Assembly (NCBI GenBank): GCA_052170135.1
Contig: JBQNBC010000010.1
Coordinates: 1-60,302 of the forward strand
Direction: 5' to 3'
Source of the DNA: Wolinella sp052170135
GTDB taxonomy: Bacteria; Campylobacterota; Campylobacteria; Campylobacterales; Helicobacteraceae
Length of the DNA: 60,302 nt
The position numbers and the translations under genes were made by a program. Every line of letters starts with the position of its first letter. Within the stretch, counting starts at the first letter, position 1. Below are positions 6,102 through 15,153 of the stretch, one piece after another. The notes below the pieces were generated by a model, which was given only the letters and a program-made list of their open reading frames with translations, did not search any database and had not been told where the DNA came from.

Positions 6102-8822
6102 TTGCTGTATAAAATCCTTAGCTCCTATATCACCGCACTAGCTCTAATGATAATCTTAGCCATTGCCGCAGGCATAGCGACATTTGTTGAAAATGACTTT
6201 GGCTCAGTCAGCGCACGCGCACTTGTCTATGACAACATATGGTATGAGGCGATCTTTGCGCTCGCTGTGGTCAATCTACTCTTTACCTCTTATCGCTACC
6301 GTCTATATCTTTTTAAGTCTCGATTTTTATTTCATATCGCCTTTGTCGTGATTCTTCTGGGCGCAGGACTGACGCGATATTTTGGGCTTGATGGGAGCAT
6401 GCACATCAGAGAGGGCGAGAGTGTAAGCGCAATGCAAACCAACGCATCATATCTGCAAGTGAATGTAGATGGCTCAAAACATAATTTTAAACTTGAAATA
6501 AATGCATGGGGAAATAACTTTTCAAGCACGATCCCCACTATAAATGGCGAACTAGAGCTAAAACTATCAGAATCAATCGTCTACAAGGAAGGATTAATCA
6601 CCTCTGGCTACTTTGATATAGAACTCAGACTTGGCAATTCTCATGCTACACAACGATTTACACACGGTATGGGCAATACACCACAAAAAAACAGGATAAA
6701 ACTCGGCACAGAGATCATAGACATAGCATACGGTGCTTTAACAATCCCGCTACCATTTTCTATACAGCTAAATGACTTTGAGTTAAAGCGCTATCCAGGG
6801 AATCGCTCTCCATCAGAATATACCAGCTATCTCACACTGCACGATCAAACGAATAATCTTACAAAAGACTACACGATTTTTATGAATAATACTTTCGTCT
6901 ATGGTGGCTATAAGTTTTTCCAAGCTTCATACGATAGCGATGAGCAAGGAACGATTCTTACGCTTAATCAAGACCCAGGAAAAATCCCAACATACATAGG
7001 CTACGCCCTACTATTTATCGGACTAATAGCAAATCTCTTTGACTCTAGCTCACGCTTCTCCACATTGCTTGCTAGACTACGCGATTCAAAGCTAATCCTA
7101 TTACTTGTCTTTATACTCGGGTTCTCCACAAACTCTTATGCATCAGCCATAGCACAGGAAAAACAAGAATCAAAAAACAACTACATACAACAGTATCTAG
7201 AAGACCATCGCACACACTCTGTTAAGCTAGCAACCGAGCTCGGCAAACTGGTGGTTCAGACAAAAGGGCGTATGCAACCACTAAACACACTAAATCGCGA
7301 AGTCCTATATAAGCTAAGTGGCAAAAGCTCGCTACTTGGAATGAGTGCAGATCAAGTGGCACTAGGCATGGTTAGCCATCCAATTTTGTGGCAAAGCATC
7401 CCAATGATTAAGGTTAAAACTCGCAAACTCCGCGACATGATAGGAATCGGAGATAAAAATCTAGCAAGCTTTAATGATTTTCTAGACGAGAAGCAGCAAT
7501 ACAAACTACAAAAAGAGGTCGATCGAGTCGCATCAATCGAACCATCAAAGCGCAGCGTCTATGATAATGATTTGCTAAAAGTTGATGAGAGACTAAATAT
7601 CTCACTGCTTACATATAAGGGCGCGCTCTTAAAACTATTTCCACTCCCAAACGACCCAAACAATCGCTGGCTAAACCTAAGAGAATCGGTCTTTGTCCTT
7701 GAAGATAAAGAGACGGCAGACACAATACACAGGGCAGTTTCACTCATTCTTGACAGTAGTTTTGAACGCAATTACGAGCGCGCACTACCAGCTATCGCAA
7801 CCATCATGGAATACCAAAAACGTGAGGGGAGTGCTATTATCCCTTCACGGGCAAAGCTGGATGCTGAATTATTATGGAATAGCCTTGAGATATTCCCTAG
7901 ACTTATCCCAGCCTATTTGCTACTTGGATTCTTTACGCTTATTGCTGCATTTGGCGCACTATTTTCGGCACGATTACGCGCGCCATGGCTGAGAAAGTCG
8001 CTACAAGGCATCGCACTATTACTGTTTTTAACACAAACTTTTGGATTGGCTCTACGCTGGTATGTTAGCGATCATGCGCCTTTTAGCGATACATACGAGT
8101 CGATAGTCTATATTTCGTGGTCTGGCATGCTTTGTGCGCTACTCTTTTTTCGTCGCTCGCTATTCGCTCTTGCAGCTTCGATTCTTGTCGCTGGCGTGTT
8201 TCTCTTTGGCGCACACCTAAGCCATATCGACCCAGAAATCACAACACTAGCGCCTGTGCTAAAGTCATTTTGGCTTACACTCCATGTATCAGTCATTACG
8301 GCTAGCTACGGCTTCTTTGGCGTTGGGGCATTTTTAGGATTCTTCTCGCTCTTACTTTTTATCCTCAAATCCTATGTAAAAACACAACTAAGCGAACCAA
8401 TTGCACGCCTAAGCGACCTCAATGAAGTCTCGTTAATCCTAGGACTAACACTGCTTGTTATTGGTAATTTCCTAGGAGGGATCTGGGCAAACGAAAGCTG
8501 GGGGCGCTACTGGGCATGGGATCCAAAAGAGACGTGGTCATATATCTCGATTCTTATCTATTCGATAATCTTGCATGTTAGATTCTTGTATTTACGTCAC
8601 TATGAGTACGTTTTTGCCCTACTCTCGATGTGGGGATTTGGCTCAATTCTCATGACATATTTTGGTGTGAATTTCTACCTCGCGGGACTACACTCATACG
8701 CACAAGGCGACCCACTCCCTATACCTGCATGGGTTTACACACTCACGCTAGCACTCGGGATTCTTAGCTTTGTATCATTTTTTCACAGAGAGCTTCAAAC
8801 TAAAAACAAAGGAAATTTATGA
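6102..8822 (+). CDS. Fused ResB-ResC cytochrome c synthase (CcsBA; NrfI-like by position)
   Basis: 906-residue system II cytochrome c haem lyase that carries haem across the membrane and attaches it to apocytochromes in the periplasm. The N-terminal third is ResB/CcsB-like (about four membrane segments and a large periplasmic domain); the C-terminal third is CcsA-like with the haem-handling WWD motif (SWGRYWAWDPKETW) and flanking conserved histidines (VSDHAPFSD and AGLHSYA). Start is TTG at 6102, six bases after AGGAG. Sitting directly behind a CxxCK-type nrfA, it is placed like Wolinella nrfI, the lyase specific for that motif, but sequence alone cannot separate it from a general CcsBA. It overlaps the next gene by four bases. 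Confidence 0.88.
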   Translation: MLYKILSSYITALALMIILAIAAGIATFVENDFGSVSARALVYDNIWYEAIFALAVVNLLFTSYRYRLYLFKSRFLFHIAFVVILLGAGLTRYFGLDGSMHIREGESVSAMQTNASYLQVNVDGSKHNFKLEINAWGNNFSSTIPTINGELELKLSESIVYKEGLITSGYFDIELRLGNSHATQRFTHGMGNTPQKNRIKLGTEIIDIAYGALTIPLPFSIQLNDFELKRYPGNRSPSEYTSYLTLHDQTNNLTKDYTIFMNNTFVYGGYKFFQASYDSDEQGTILTLNQDPGKIPTYIGYALLFIGLIANLFDSSSRFSTLLARLRDSKLILLLVFILGFSTNSYASAIAQEKQESKNNYIQQYLEDHRTHSVKLATELGKLVVQTKGRMQPLNTLNREVLYKLSGKSSLLGMSADQVALGMVSHPILWQSIPMIKVKTRKLRDMIGIGDKNLASFNDFLDEKQQYKLQKEVDRVASIEPSKRSVYDNDLLKVDERLNISLLTYKGALLKLFPLPNDPNNRWLNLRESVFVLEDKETADTIHRAVSLILDSSFERNYERALPAIATIMEYQKREGSAIIPSRAKLDAELLWNSLEIFPRLIPAYLLLGFFTLIAAFGALFSARLRAPWLRKSLQGIALLLFLTQTFGLALRWYVSDHAPFSDTYESIVYISWSGMLCALLFFRRSLFALAASILVAGVFLFGAHLSHIDPEITTLAPVLKSFWLTLHVSVITASYGFFGVGAFLGFFSLLLFILKSYVKTQLSEPIARLSDLNEVSLILGLTLLVIGNFLGGIWANESWGRYWAWDPKETWSYISILIYSIILHVRFLYLRHYEYVFALLSMWGFGSILMTYFGVNFYLAGLHSYAQGDPLPIPAWVYTLTLALGILSFVSFFHRELQTKNKGNL

Positions 8823-9532
8823 AAAAGATTATCGCGATTTCAATACTTTCTTGCGGACTTTTCCTTGGCGCACAGCCAACAATTCACGCTACCTCTGAGC
8901 CACTTAGCGCGCATGAAGTTAGCATGATTACTAGAGAGCCTGTACTGCATCAAGGATTCGTTAGACAAACAATAGATGGTGGCGACTATCTATATCTAGA
9001 TATAGATGCAGGAGCAAATCGCTACTGGGTAGCCGCACCAAAACTACCAGTTAAAGTCGGCGATGAAGTTCGCTTTATTGCGGAGCTTGTGGCGGAGGAT
9101 TTCAAATCTCAAGCACTAAATCGAACTTTTAAAGAGCTTATTTTCACCTCAGATATTGAGTATCGCACAGCGATCAAAGAGAGTGACCACATATCTTTTA
9201 TAAAAGAGAGAGTCGAGAAGTCGCCATATCAGATTGATGGTACTATTAGCGTATTCGAAGCGGTAAAAAATCGTAAAAACTACGGTGGAAAAAGCATAAA
9301 AATCCGTGGAAAAATCGTCAAGCTATCGCGAAATATCCTAGAGCGCGATTGGGTGCATATCCAAGATGGCACAGGCGAGAAAGATGTCGCGCGAGTAGTC
9401 TTTACAGGCAAGGCTGGCGATATTAAAGTAGGAGATATTGTCATCGCAGAAGGCAAAGCACTGCTTGATAAGGATTTTGGTTCAGGCTACGTATATCCTA
9501 TCGTTATGGAAAACTCTACGTTTAAAAAGTAA
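8819..9532 (+). CDS. Secreted protein with two OB-like beta domains, nrf cluster
   Basis: 237 residues with a signal peptide (MKKIIAISILSCGLFLG, probable cleavage after ..TIHA). A cysteine at residue 12 could suggest a lipobox, but it is early and in weak context. The mature part has two beta-rich halves: residues about 35-105 (GGDYLYLDIDAGANRYWVA, VKVGDEVRF) and 135-235 (IKIRGKIVKLS, WVHIQDGTG, VKVGDIVIAEGKA), the second resembling a tRNA_anti-like OB fold. The ATG overlaps the ccsBA stop, so it is translationally coupled. It occupies the nrfJ position of the Wolinella nrfHAIJ order; I cannot confirm homology. A role in haem or cytochrome maturation is inference. Confidence 0.7.
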   Translation: MKKIIAISILSCGLFLGAQPTIHATSEPLSAHEVSMITREPVLHQGFVRQTIDGGDYLYLDIDAGANRYWVAAPKLPVKVGDEVRFIAELVAEDFKSQALNRTFKELIFTSDIEYRTAIKESDHISFIKERVEKSPYQIDGTISVFEAVKNRKNYGGKSIKIRGKIVKLSRNILERDWVHIQDGTGEKDVARVVFTGKAGDIKVGDIVIAEGKALLDKDFGSGYVYPIVMENSTFKK

Positions 9533-9825
9533 CCTAGAGTCGATCGACACACATAACGCGTTCGCAAACGACAAAGCAAAGAATCCAAGCTCCAAAAGCA
9601 GGCTATGGATTCTCATGCTTTAAATACAGAAACAAACACGACTTACATTTTCACAAAATCAACCGCTTTATTAAGACACTGCGCATTTATATTTTGCGTG
9701 ACTTCTGTGAGCTAGAAGCAAAAAATAGACTAAATTATCAAGCACAGATGCGATATAAGAAAAGCGGTAAATTTAAAATTCTTAATTAGCAAAAACACAG
9801 GCAAGCACAAAACACAAAAACCGCT

Positions 9826-10395
9826 CTACCTCAGCGTCTGTAGCCGCTTTAGTGCCTCCTTGATTATCTCCTGAGTATTCGTCACACTAATATTTTGCAA
9901 AGCCTTTTGCACAGCATCGCTCTTAAATCCAAGCGACTCAAGTGCAAGCATCGCCTCATGCATGGGTAAGCTCCCACCATCTTTTGCACTATCTCGCACA
10001 GAGAGTGAGAATCCAGCCAACTCGACCATAATACGTCCAGCACTCTTTGGTCCGATTCCTGGAACTCGCTGAAGTGCTTTGACATCTTTGCTCTCTACTA
10101 TCTGCGAAAATGTCGCTGGCGTATATGTCGAAAGAATCGCCAAAGCCACCTTTGGACCTACGCCATTTATCTTTATCAGGGTATCAAATACATGCTTTTC
10201 GCCTTCACTAGCAAAGCCATAAAGTTGCCAAGCATCCTCACGAATAATATGCGTAATAAGTAAGCGTGCAGATTCTCCACTTAGTGTATCGCTTGTATTA
10301 ATCGAGGTAAAAACCTCGTAGGTTATTCCACCAATCTCAAGCCAGATTCTAGTTGGCTCTTTTTTTTCGATTCTTCCATTTAGTGCCACTATCAC
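9826..10395 (-). CDS. ruvA: Holliday junction branch migration protein RuvA
   Basis: 189 residues. RuvA tetramers clamp Holliday junctions and load RuvB motors. The N-terminal OB domain (MIVALNGRIEKKEPTRIWLE) and the two helix-hairpin-helix motifs (INGVGPKVALAIL and VPGIGPKSAGRIMVEL) are present, followed by the small C-terminal RuvB-contact domain. Four-base overlap with the DUF342 gene upstream. The 290 bases between this gene and the nrf cluster hold no ORF that I would support; they include the palindrome GTCGATCGAC just after 9537. Confidence 0.95.
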   Translation of the reverse strand: MIVALNGRIEKKEPTRIWLEIGGITYEVFTSINTSDTLSGESARLLITHIIREDAWQLYGFASEGEKHVFDTLIKINGVGPKVALAILSTYTPATFSQIVESKDVKALQRVPGIGPKSAGRIMVELAGFSLSVRDSAKDGGSLPMHEAMLALESLGFKSDAVQKALQNISVTNTQEIIKEALKRLQTLR

Positions 10396-12200
10396 GGTGC
10401 ACCCCTTTTTGATGTGATTTCCAATTCCTTATCAAGCACTATCAGTCCATAGTGATAGCTAGCCTTTGGCGCGAGAAATACCTCTTTTACAGGAGCAACT
10501 AAGCGAAATCTAACCTCATTGTATCCATTCCACCCTTTTTTACTCCATAGGTAACCTTTGAGCGTCGGAGCTTGTATCTCTACCAGCTCACTATTTATGC
10601 GCTCTCGCTCCTTTTGGAGTCTATCTATTTCACTTTTGTGCGCTTGAATAAATCTCACTAGATGTATGTAGTTTTGCAACTTTTCATGAAGATAATCTGG
10701 CGTTTTTACGCCCTCTTTTTTATTCTCTTCAATCATAGCTTTAATCTTATCTGCTGCACCTTTTAGCGATTTAACCTCTTTTACCTCATCATTAAACTCT
10801 TTTATCTTTACCCTAAGCGTCAGTGTCAGCTCGTGCAATTCACGCAAAAGCGTGTCGATTCTCTCCTCTAGCTCTGGATCAGACTTTGGCGAAATGGTAA
10901 ATTTATTATCCTCGCCAAGAAACTCACTCACCTCGATTTTCTCTGCCGCAAATGCTTGTAAATTCGAGTATAAATTTTCGATATAGATTTCGCGCGCATA
11001 TATTTTACCGCCACGTGCATGCTCGATTCTTGCAATTTTCGCCCTGACCACTCCAGCCTCAAACCGTGTAATATTTGCCTCTTTAGCCTCCAAAGACCCC
11101 TTGTGAATGCTAATCATCGCCTGTGTAGCGAAAATTTTTGAATTTTGGTGAGTCTGCCCTAGTATGGTTAGATTCTTCGCTTGTATCTCAGATGCACTGC
11201 CGATATTCCCCTTTATCTCGACATTTTGAGCCTCTATCTTTGCCCCATCACCTAAAGCCTCACGCATTGGATCATTTTGGGTGATTATCACAGTAGTGGG
11301 GGCATCAAGCCCACCTAAAAGTGAACCCGTGCCGCGCAATTCAACCTCTGGAAGCTCAAGAATCTGCGTGATCGATAGATTGTAGTTTTCATAAATCAAA
11401 TATCCAGATTCTTCGGCAAAATACTCACACTTATCGCTATCCTCGCTAAAGCGGATTCCTGACCCGATTTTAAGCGGATTCTCTGGCGGGAGAGATGGCT
11501 CTTTTGGCACGATGTAATTACCCTTGCAGTCACGACCAGCTTCACCGCTCCTTGGCTTTAAAAATGTAGCCAAGCGCATACCTTCGCGCACAACAGGAAA
11601 TCTACCTCCAAGGCTCGGATCTTTTTGAAAATCAAGCAATAGTGTAGGCTCCACACACCGCCCACCGCCGATACTCTGCGAAAGAAGAATCGAATAATCC
11701 CTATCAAGCTTACCCAACTTTGAGATATCGCGCAGAAGTAGCGCGATGCGTTCACGCTCCTTTATCTCATCACGAAAAAATGCCCCGATGATAGCCTTTT
11801 GCGCCTGTATACGCGAATACAGCTCCTCTAGGAATGGCGTGCTATAGCTCGTCATAGAATCTTTATGAAAAGTAAAAAACAGCTCGCGCAAATCCTTACT
11901 AAAACGCAATGAAAAACTATACTTGCGCTCCTCTTTTAACTCTATGATAAGCGCAAATCTCTGGCGAATCTCAACATCAGCACGCAATAAAAACTCATCA
12001 TTATCCAAGAATCCAAGCTCACTCTCGCGCATCTCCTCAAAGTGTGGCGATGCCTCTGTTTTTACAAAATAAAATACCTCTTGAAATTTTATTTCGAGTA
12101 TATTTGGGTCGAGATTCCGCTCTTTTGCAACACGCAAAAGCTCCTTTTGAGGCTCTTCGCAGTCGGCAATAAATAGCGGTTGAAATGTAATAGACGCCAC
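10392..12200 (-). CDS. DUF342 (FapA-family) protein
   Basis: About 600 residues. Central region shows the stacked short beta repeats of DUF342/flagellar-assembly-protein-A proteins (alternating IEAQNVEIKGNIG, IQAKNLTILGQ, KIYAREIYIENL), followed by a coiled coil (about 440-560) and a short C-terminal beta domain. The function in Helicobacter is not known to me; family members have been linked to flagella and cell-envelope organisation. I prefer the GTG at 12200: it has GGAGAAGG eight bases upstream, whereas the GTG at 12218 has AAGG directly against it. Sits between ruvA and the divergent murJ, as its counterpart does in H. pylori. Confidence 0.82.
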   Translation of the reverse strand: MASITFQPLFIADCEEPQKELLRVAKERNLDPNILEIKFQEVFYFVKTEASPHFEEMRESELGFLDNDEFLLRADVEIRQRFALIIELKEERKYSFSLRFSKDLRELFFTFHKDSMTSYSTPFLEELYSRIQAQKAIIGAFFRDEIKERERIALLLRDISKLGKLDRDYSILLSQSIGGGRCVEPTLLLDFQKDPSLGGRFPVVREGMRLATFLKPRSGEAGRDCKGNYIVPKEPSLPPENPLKIGSGIRFSEDSDKCEYFAEESGYLIYENYNLSITQILELPEVELRGTGSLLGGLDAPTTVIITQNDPMREALGDGAKIEAQNVEIKGNIGSASEIQAKNLTILGQTHQNSKIFATQAMISIHKGSLEAKEANITRFEAGVVRAKIARIEHARGGKIYAREIYIENLYSNLQAFAAEKIEVSEFLGEDNKFTISPKSDPELEERIDTLLRELHELTLTLRVKIKEFNDEVKEVKSLKGAADKIKAMIEENKKEGVKTPDYLHEKLQNYIHLVRFIQAHKSEIDRLQKERERINSELVEIQAPTLKGYLWSKKGWNGYNEVRFRLVAPVKEVFLAPKASYHYGLIVLDKELEITSKRGAP

Positions 12201-12336
12201 TTTTTCGCCCTTCTCCACCCTTAGGATAATGTAATTTCACTTCGGCTAAAATGCCCGAAAAATCGCCCTTTTAGGCATATTAAGCATTTTTTATTCCTAC
12301 AATTTTAACCAATCTTACTTTTTAAAGGATTCTCTG

Positions 12337-13752
12337 GTGCTTAGGCGCGCATTTTTCACAAATAGTAGCGGTATTTTACTATCGCGCATCTTTGGATTCT
12401 TTCGTGATGTTTTAATGGCAGCTACACTCGGCGCAGGCATATGGAGTGATATTTTTTTTGTGGCTTTTAAGATGCCAAATCTTTTTCGTCGCCTCTTTGG
12501 CGAGGGTGCATTTAACCAAGCCTTTTTGCCAAGCTTTATAGCCGCACGCTACAAAGGGGCTTTTACAATCTCAATTGCCCTTATTTTCTTAGGAATCCTA
12601 ACGCTACTTTGTATTTTTGTCACTATATTTAACGAGCCTTTCACACGCCTAATCGCGTATGGATTCTCATCTGAGCAAATAAAGCTAGCAGCACCACTTG
12701 TCGCAATAAATTTCTGGTATCTATGGCTTGTTTTTGTTGTTACATTTTTGGGTGCAATTTTGCAGTATAAGCGACGATTCCTTGCTTCAGCATACTCTAG
12801 TGTTTTACTAAATACCACAATGATTGGAGCACTTTACATCACACAAGAGATGGATTCTCAAAAGATTGTTTTTTGGCTTAGTTGGGCTGTTTTAATAGGC
12901 GGAATCCTACAGATCCTTCTTCATATTCCGCCATTTTTTAAAGCCGATTTCCACAAAATGTTGCGCGCAGGCATAAAGCACTTTAGATCTAAAGCCAAAG
13001 AGCGCAAAGAATCTAGCGCAAGATTTTTTAGGCAGTTTATACCAGCCACACTTGGGGCTAGCACAGCGCAGATTGCGGCATTTATCGATACTCTGCTTGC
13101 GACATTTTTGGCAAGTGGTGCAATCTCATATCTCTACTATGCAAATCGCATCTTTCAGCTCCCACTAGCCATCTTTGCAATCGCAACGTCAACAGCGCTT
13201 TTCCCAACTATAGCACGTGCGATAAAAAACGGGGAGAACTCCTTGGCGCGCGACTATCTAGCGCGCTCATTTTGGTTTTTGCTTTACACGCTTAGCTTTG
13301 CTACCATAGGTGGGATTCTTCTTAGTCGCGAAATCATTTGGTTGCTATTTGAAAGGGGTGAATTCACACGCACTGACACACTAGAGGTCGCATACGTGCT
13401 CTCTATGTACATGATAGGGCTATTACCATTTGGAATTGCAAAAATCTTCTCACTATGGCTCTACTCTAATTCACAGCAAGCATTAGCCGCGAGAATCTCA
13501 ATTAAATCGTTGCTTTGCGGCGTTGGATTCTCACTTGTTTTTATGCAATTTTTAGGCGCGAGTGGGCTTGCGCTAGCTGGCTCTTTGAGCGGATTTTTAC
13601 TACTATTTTGGACACTTAGAGCATTTGGCGCACGAGAGTTTTGGGATATAATCCGCGACAAGAGGAGTGCTTTATGGCTTGTGATAGGAATCGTGCTTGA
13701 GATTCTTATCATAATATTTGTGAAATCCTATTTTCAATGGAGTGTGGCATGA
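12337..13752 (+). CDS. murJ: Lipid II flippase MurJ
   Basis: 471-residue polytopic inner-membrane protein of the MOP/MviN family that moves lipid II across the cytoplasmic membrane for peptidoglycan synthesis. Family features include the N-terminal GILLSRIFGFFRDVLMA segment, FRRLFGEGAFNQAFLP, and the later LFERGEFTRTDT. Start GTG at 12337 behind AAAGGA. A TAAAAT box at 12247-12252 could be its -10. The stop overlaps the cysS start (ATGA). Confidence 0.95.
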   Translation: MLRRAFFTNSSGILLSRIFGFFRDVLMAATLGAGIWSDIFFVAFKMPNLFRRLFGEGAFNQAFLPSFIAARYKGAFTISIALIFLGILTLLCIFVTIFNEPFTRLIAYGFSSEQIKLAAPLVAINFWYLWLVFVVTFLGAILQYKRRFLASAYSSVLLNTTMIGALYITQEMDSQKIVFWLSWAVLIGGILQILLHIPPFFKADFHKMLRAGIKHFRSKAKERKESSARFFRQFIPATLGASTAQIAAFIDTLLATFLASGAISYLYYANRIFQLPLAIFAIATSTALFPTIARAIKNGENSLARDYLARSFWFLLYTLSFATIGGILLSREIIWLLFERGEFTRTDTLEVAYVLSMYMIGLLPFGIAKIFSLWLYSNSQQALAARISIKSLLCGVGFSLVFMQFLGASGLALAGSLSGFLLLFWTLRAFGAREFWDIIRDKRSALWLVIGIVLEILIIIFVKSYFQWSVA

Positions 13753-15149
13753 TAAAAATTTTTGATAGCGTAAAGCGTGAAAAAGTGGAGTTTGTGCCAC
13801 AGATCGCGGGTGAGGCGCGGATATATGTATGCGGGCCTACTGTGTATGATGATGCTCACCTAGGGCATGCACGAAGCGCGATAGCTTTTGATTTACTCAG
13901 ACGTCTGCTTGACTTTGAGGGCTATAAAGTAAAATTTGTTCGAAACTTCACTGACATAGATGACAAAATCATAAAAAAAAGCGTAGAGACCAAAGAGGAT
14001 ATTAGCACCATTACCTCGCGCTACATAGATTCTTATCTGCACGATATGGACAGACTTGGTGTCTTAAGACCAGATCTAGAGCCACGTGCAACCGAAAGCC
14101 TAGATCTGATGCTTGACATGATTAGCAAGCTTTTAAGCCAAAAAATAGCCTATCAAACCTCACGTGGCGATATCTATCTAGATGTAAACCAAGACAAGAT
14201 ATACGGCTCACTTAGCCATAGAGGTGAAGATTTAGAGCAAGTGAGTCGTGTAGACAATAGCGAAGAGAAGCGCGATCCTCGCGACTTTGCACTCTGGAAA
14301 AGCTACAAAGGACATAACGATGTAGGCTATGATTCTCCATTTGGTCGTGGGCGACCAGGCTGGCATATCGAATGTAGTGCAATGATAGAAAAACACTTAG
14401 CAAGCGATGGTGAATTTGCTATTGACATACATGCAGGTGGCTCTGACTTACTATTCCCGCACCATGAAAATGAGGCATGCCAAACGCGTTGCGCTACCAA
14501 TAGAGAACTAGCAAAATACTGGATGCATAATGGCTTTGTGACTGTCAATGGTGAAAAAATGAGCAAGTCACTTGGAAATAGTTTTTTTATAAAAGAGGCA
14601 CTTGGTGCATATGATGGCGAGGTTGTGCGCTTCTATCTTTTGGGAACGCACTATCGACTGGGATTAAACTTTTCAGAGGAAGATATGCTTGCCTCCAAAA
14701 AGCGACTCGACCGCCTCTATCGCTTAAAGAAAAGAATCGAAGACACAGAGAGTAGCGCGGCATGCAATGAATTTCTAGAAGGCTTTTTAGATGGCATGCG
14801 AGATGATATGAATATTTCAAAAGCACTAAGTGCGATGGATGAGATGATAACACTCGCAAATGAAGAACTCGACAAAAATCCAAAAGACACTGTAAAAAAG
14901 GCAACTATCGCTGGAAATCTAAAGGCACTAGAACGGCTGCTAGGCATAGGTGGCAAGCGTACACTAGAGTATTTCCAAGCTGGCGTAAAAGATGATGAAC
15001 GCGTGAGAATCGAGACGAAAATAACAGAACGCGCAGAAGCGAAAAAAGCACGAGACTTCGCAAAGGCAGATGCCATCAGAGATGAACTAGCCAAAAATGG
15101 AATTGCTCTACTAGATACACCAAGCGGAACGATTTGGGAACGCGTGTAG
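13749..15149 (+). CDS. cysS: Cysteinyl-tRNA synthetase
   Basis: 466-residue class I synthetase charging tRNA-Cys. The HIGH-type motif is AHLGHA in GPTVYDDAHLGHA, and KMSKS is present in GEKMSKSLGN; the zinc site is provided by the early Cys of VCGPTVYD plus the C..HH cluster (HIECSAMI, FPHHENEACQ). I place the start at ATG 13749, which overlaps the murJ stop and has GGAG seven bases upstream; the ATG at 13737 would lack this. The 3' end abuts a prophage fragment. In H. pylori vacA follows cysS; no vacA sequence is visible here. Confidence 0.96.
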   Translation: MIKIFDSVKREKVEFVPQIAGEARIYVCGPTVYDDAHLGHARSAIAFDLLRRLLDFEGYKVKFVRNFTDIDDKIIKKSVETKEDISTITSRYIDSYLHDMDRLGVLRPDLEPRATESLDLMLDMISKLLSQKIAYQTSRGDIYLDVNQDKIYGSLSHRGEDLEQVSRVDNSEEKRDPRDFALWKSYKGHNDVGYDSPFGRGRPGWHIECSAMIEKHLASDGEFAIDIHAGGSDLLFPHHENEACQTRCATNRELAKYWMHNGFVTVNGEKMSKSLGNSFFIKEALGAYDGEVVRFYLLGTHYRLGLNFSEEDMLASKKRLDRLYRLKKRIEDTESSAACNEFLEGFLDGMRDDMNISKALSAMDEMITLANEELDKNPKDTVKKATIAGNLKALERLLGIGGKRTLEYFQAGVKDDERVRIETKITERAEAKKARDFAKADAIRDELAKNGIALLDTPSGTIWERV

Positions 15150-15153
15150 ATTA

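Noticed and set aside
9532..9826. Short plus-strand frame at 9438-9623 as an extra gene.
   Set aside because: It overlaps the nrf-cluster secreted protein in another frame, has no ribosome-binding site and no recognisable sequence.
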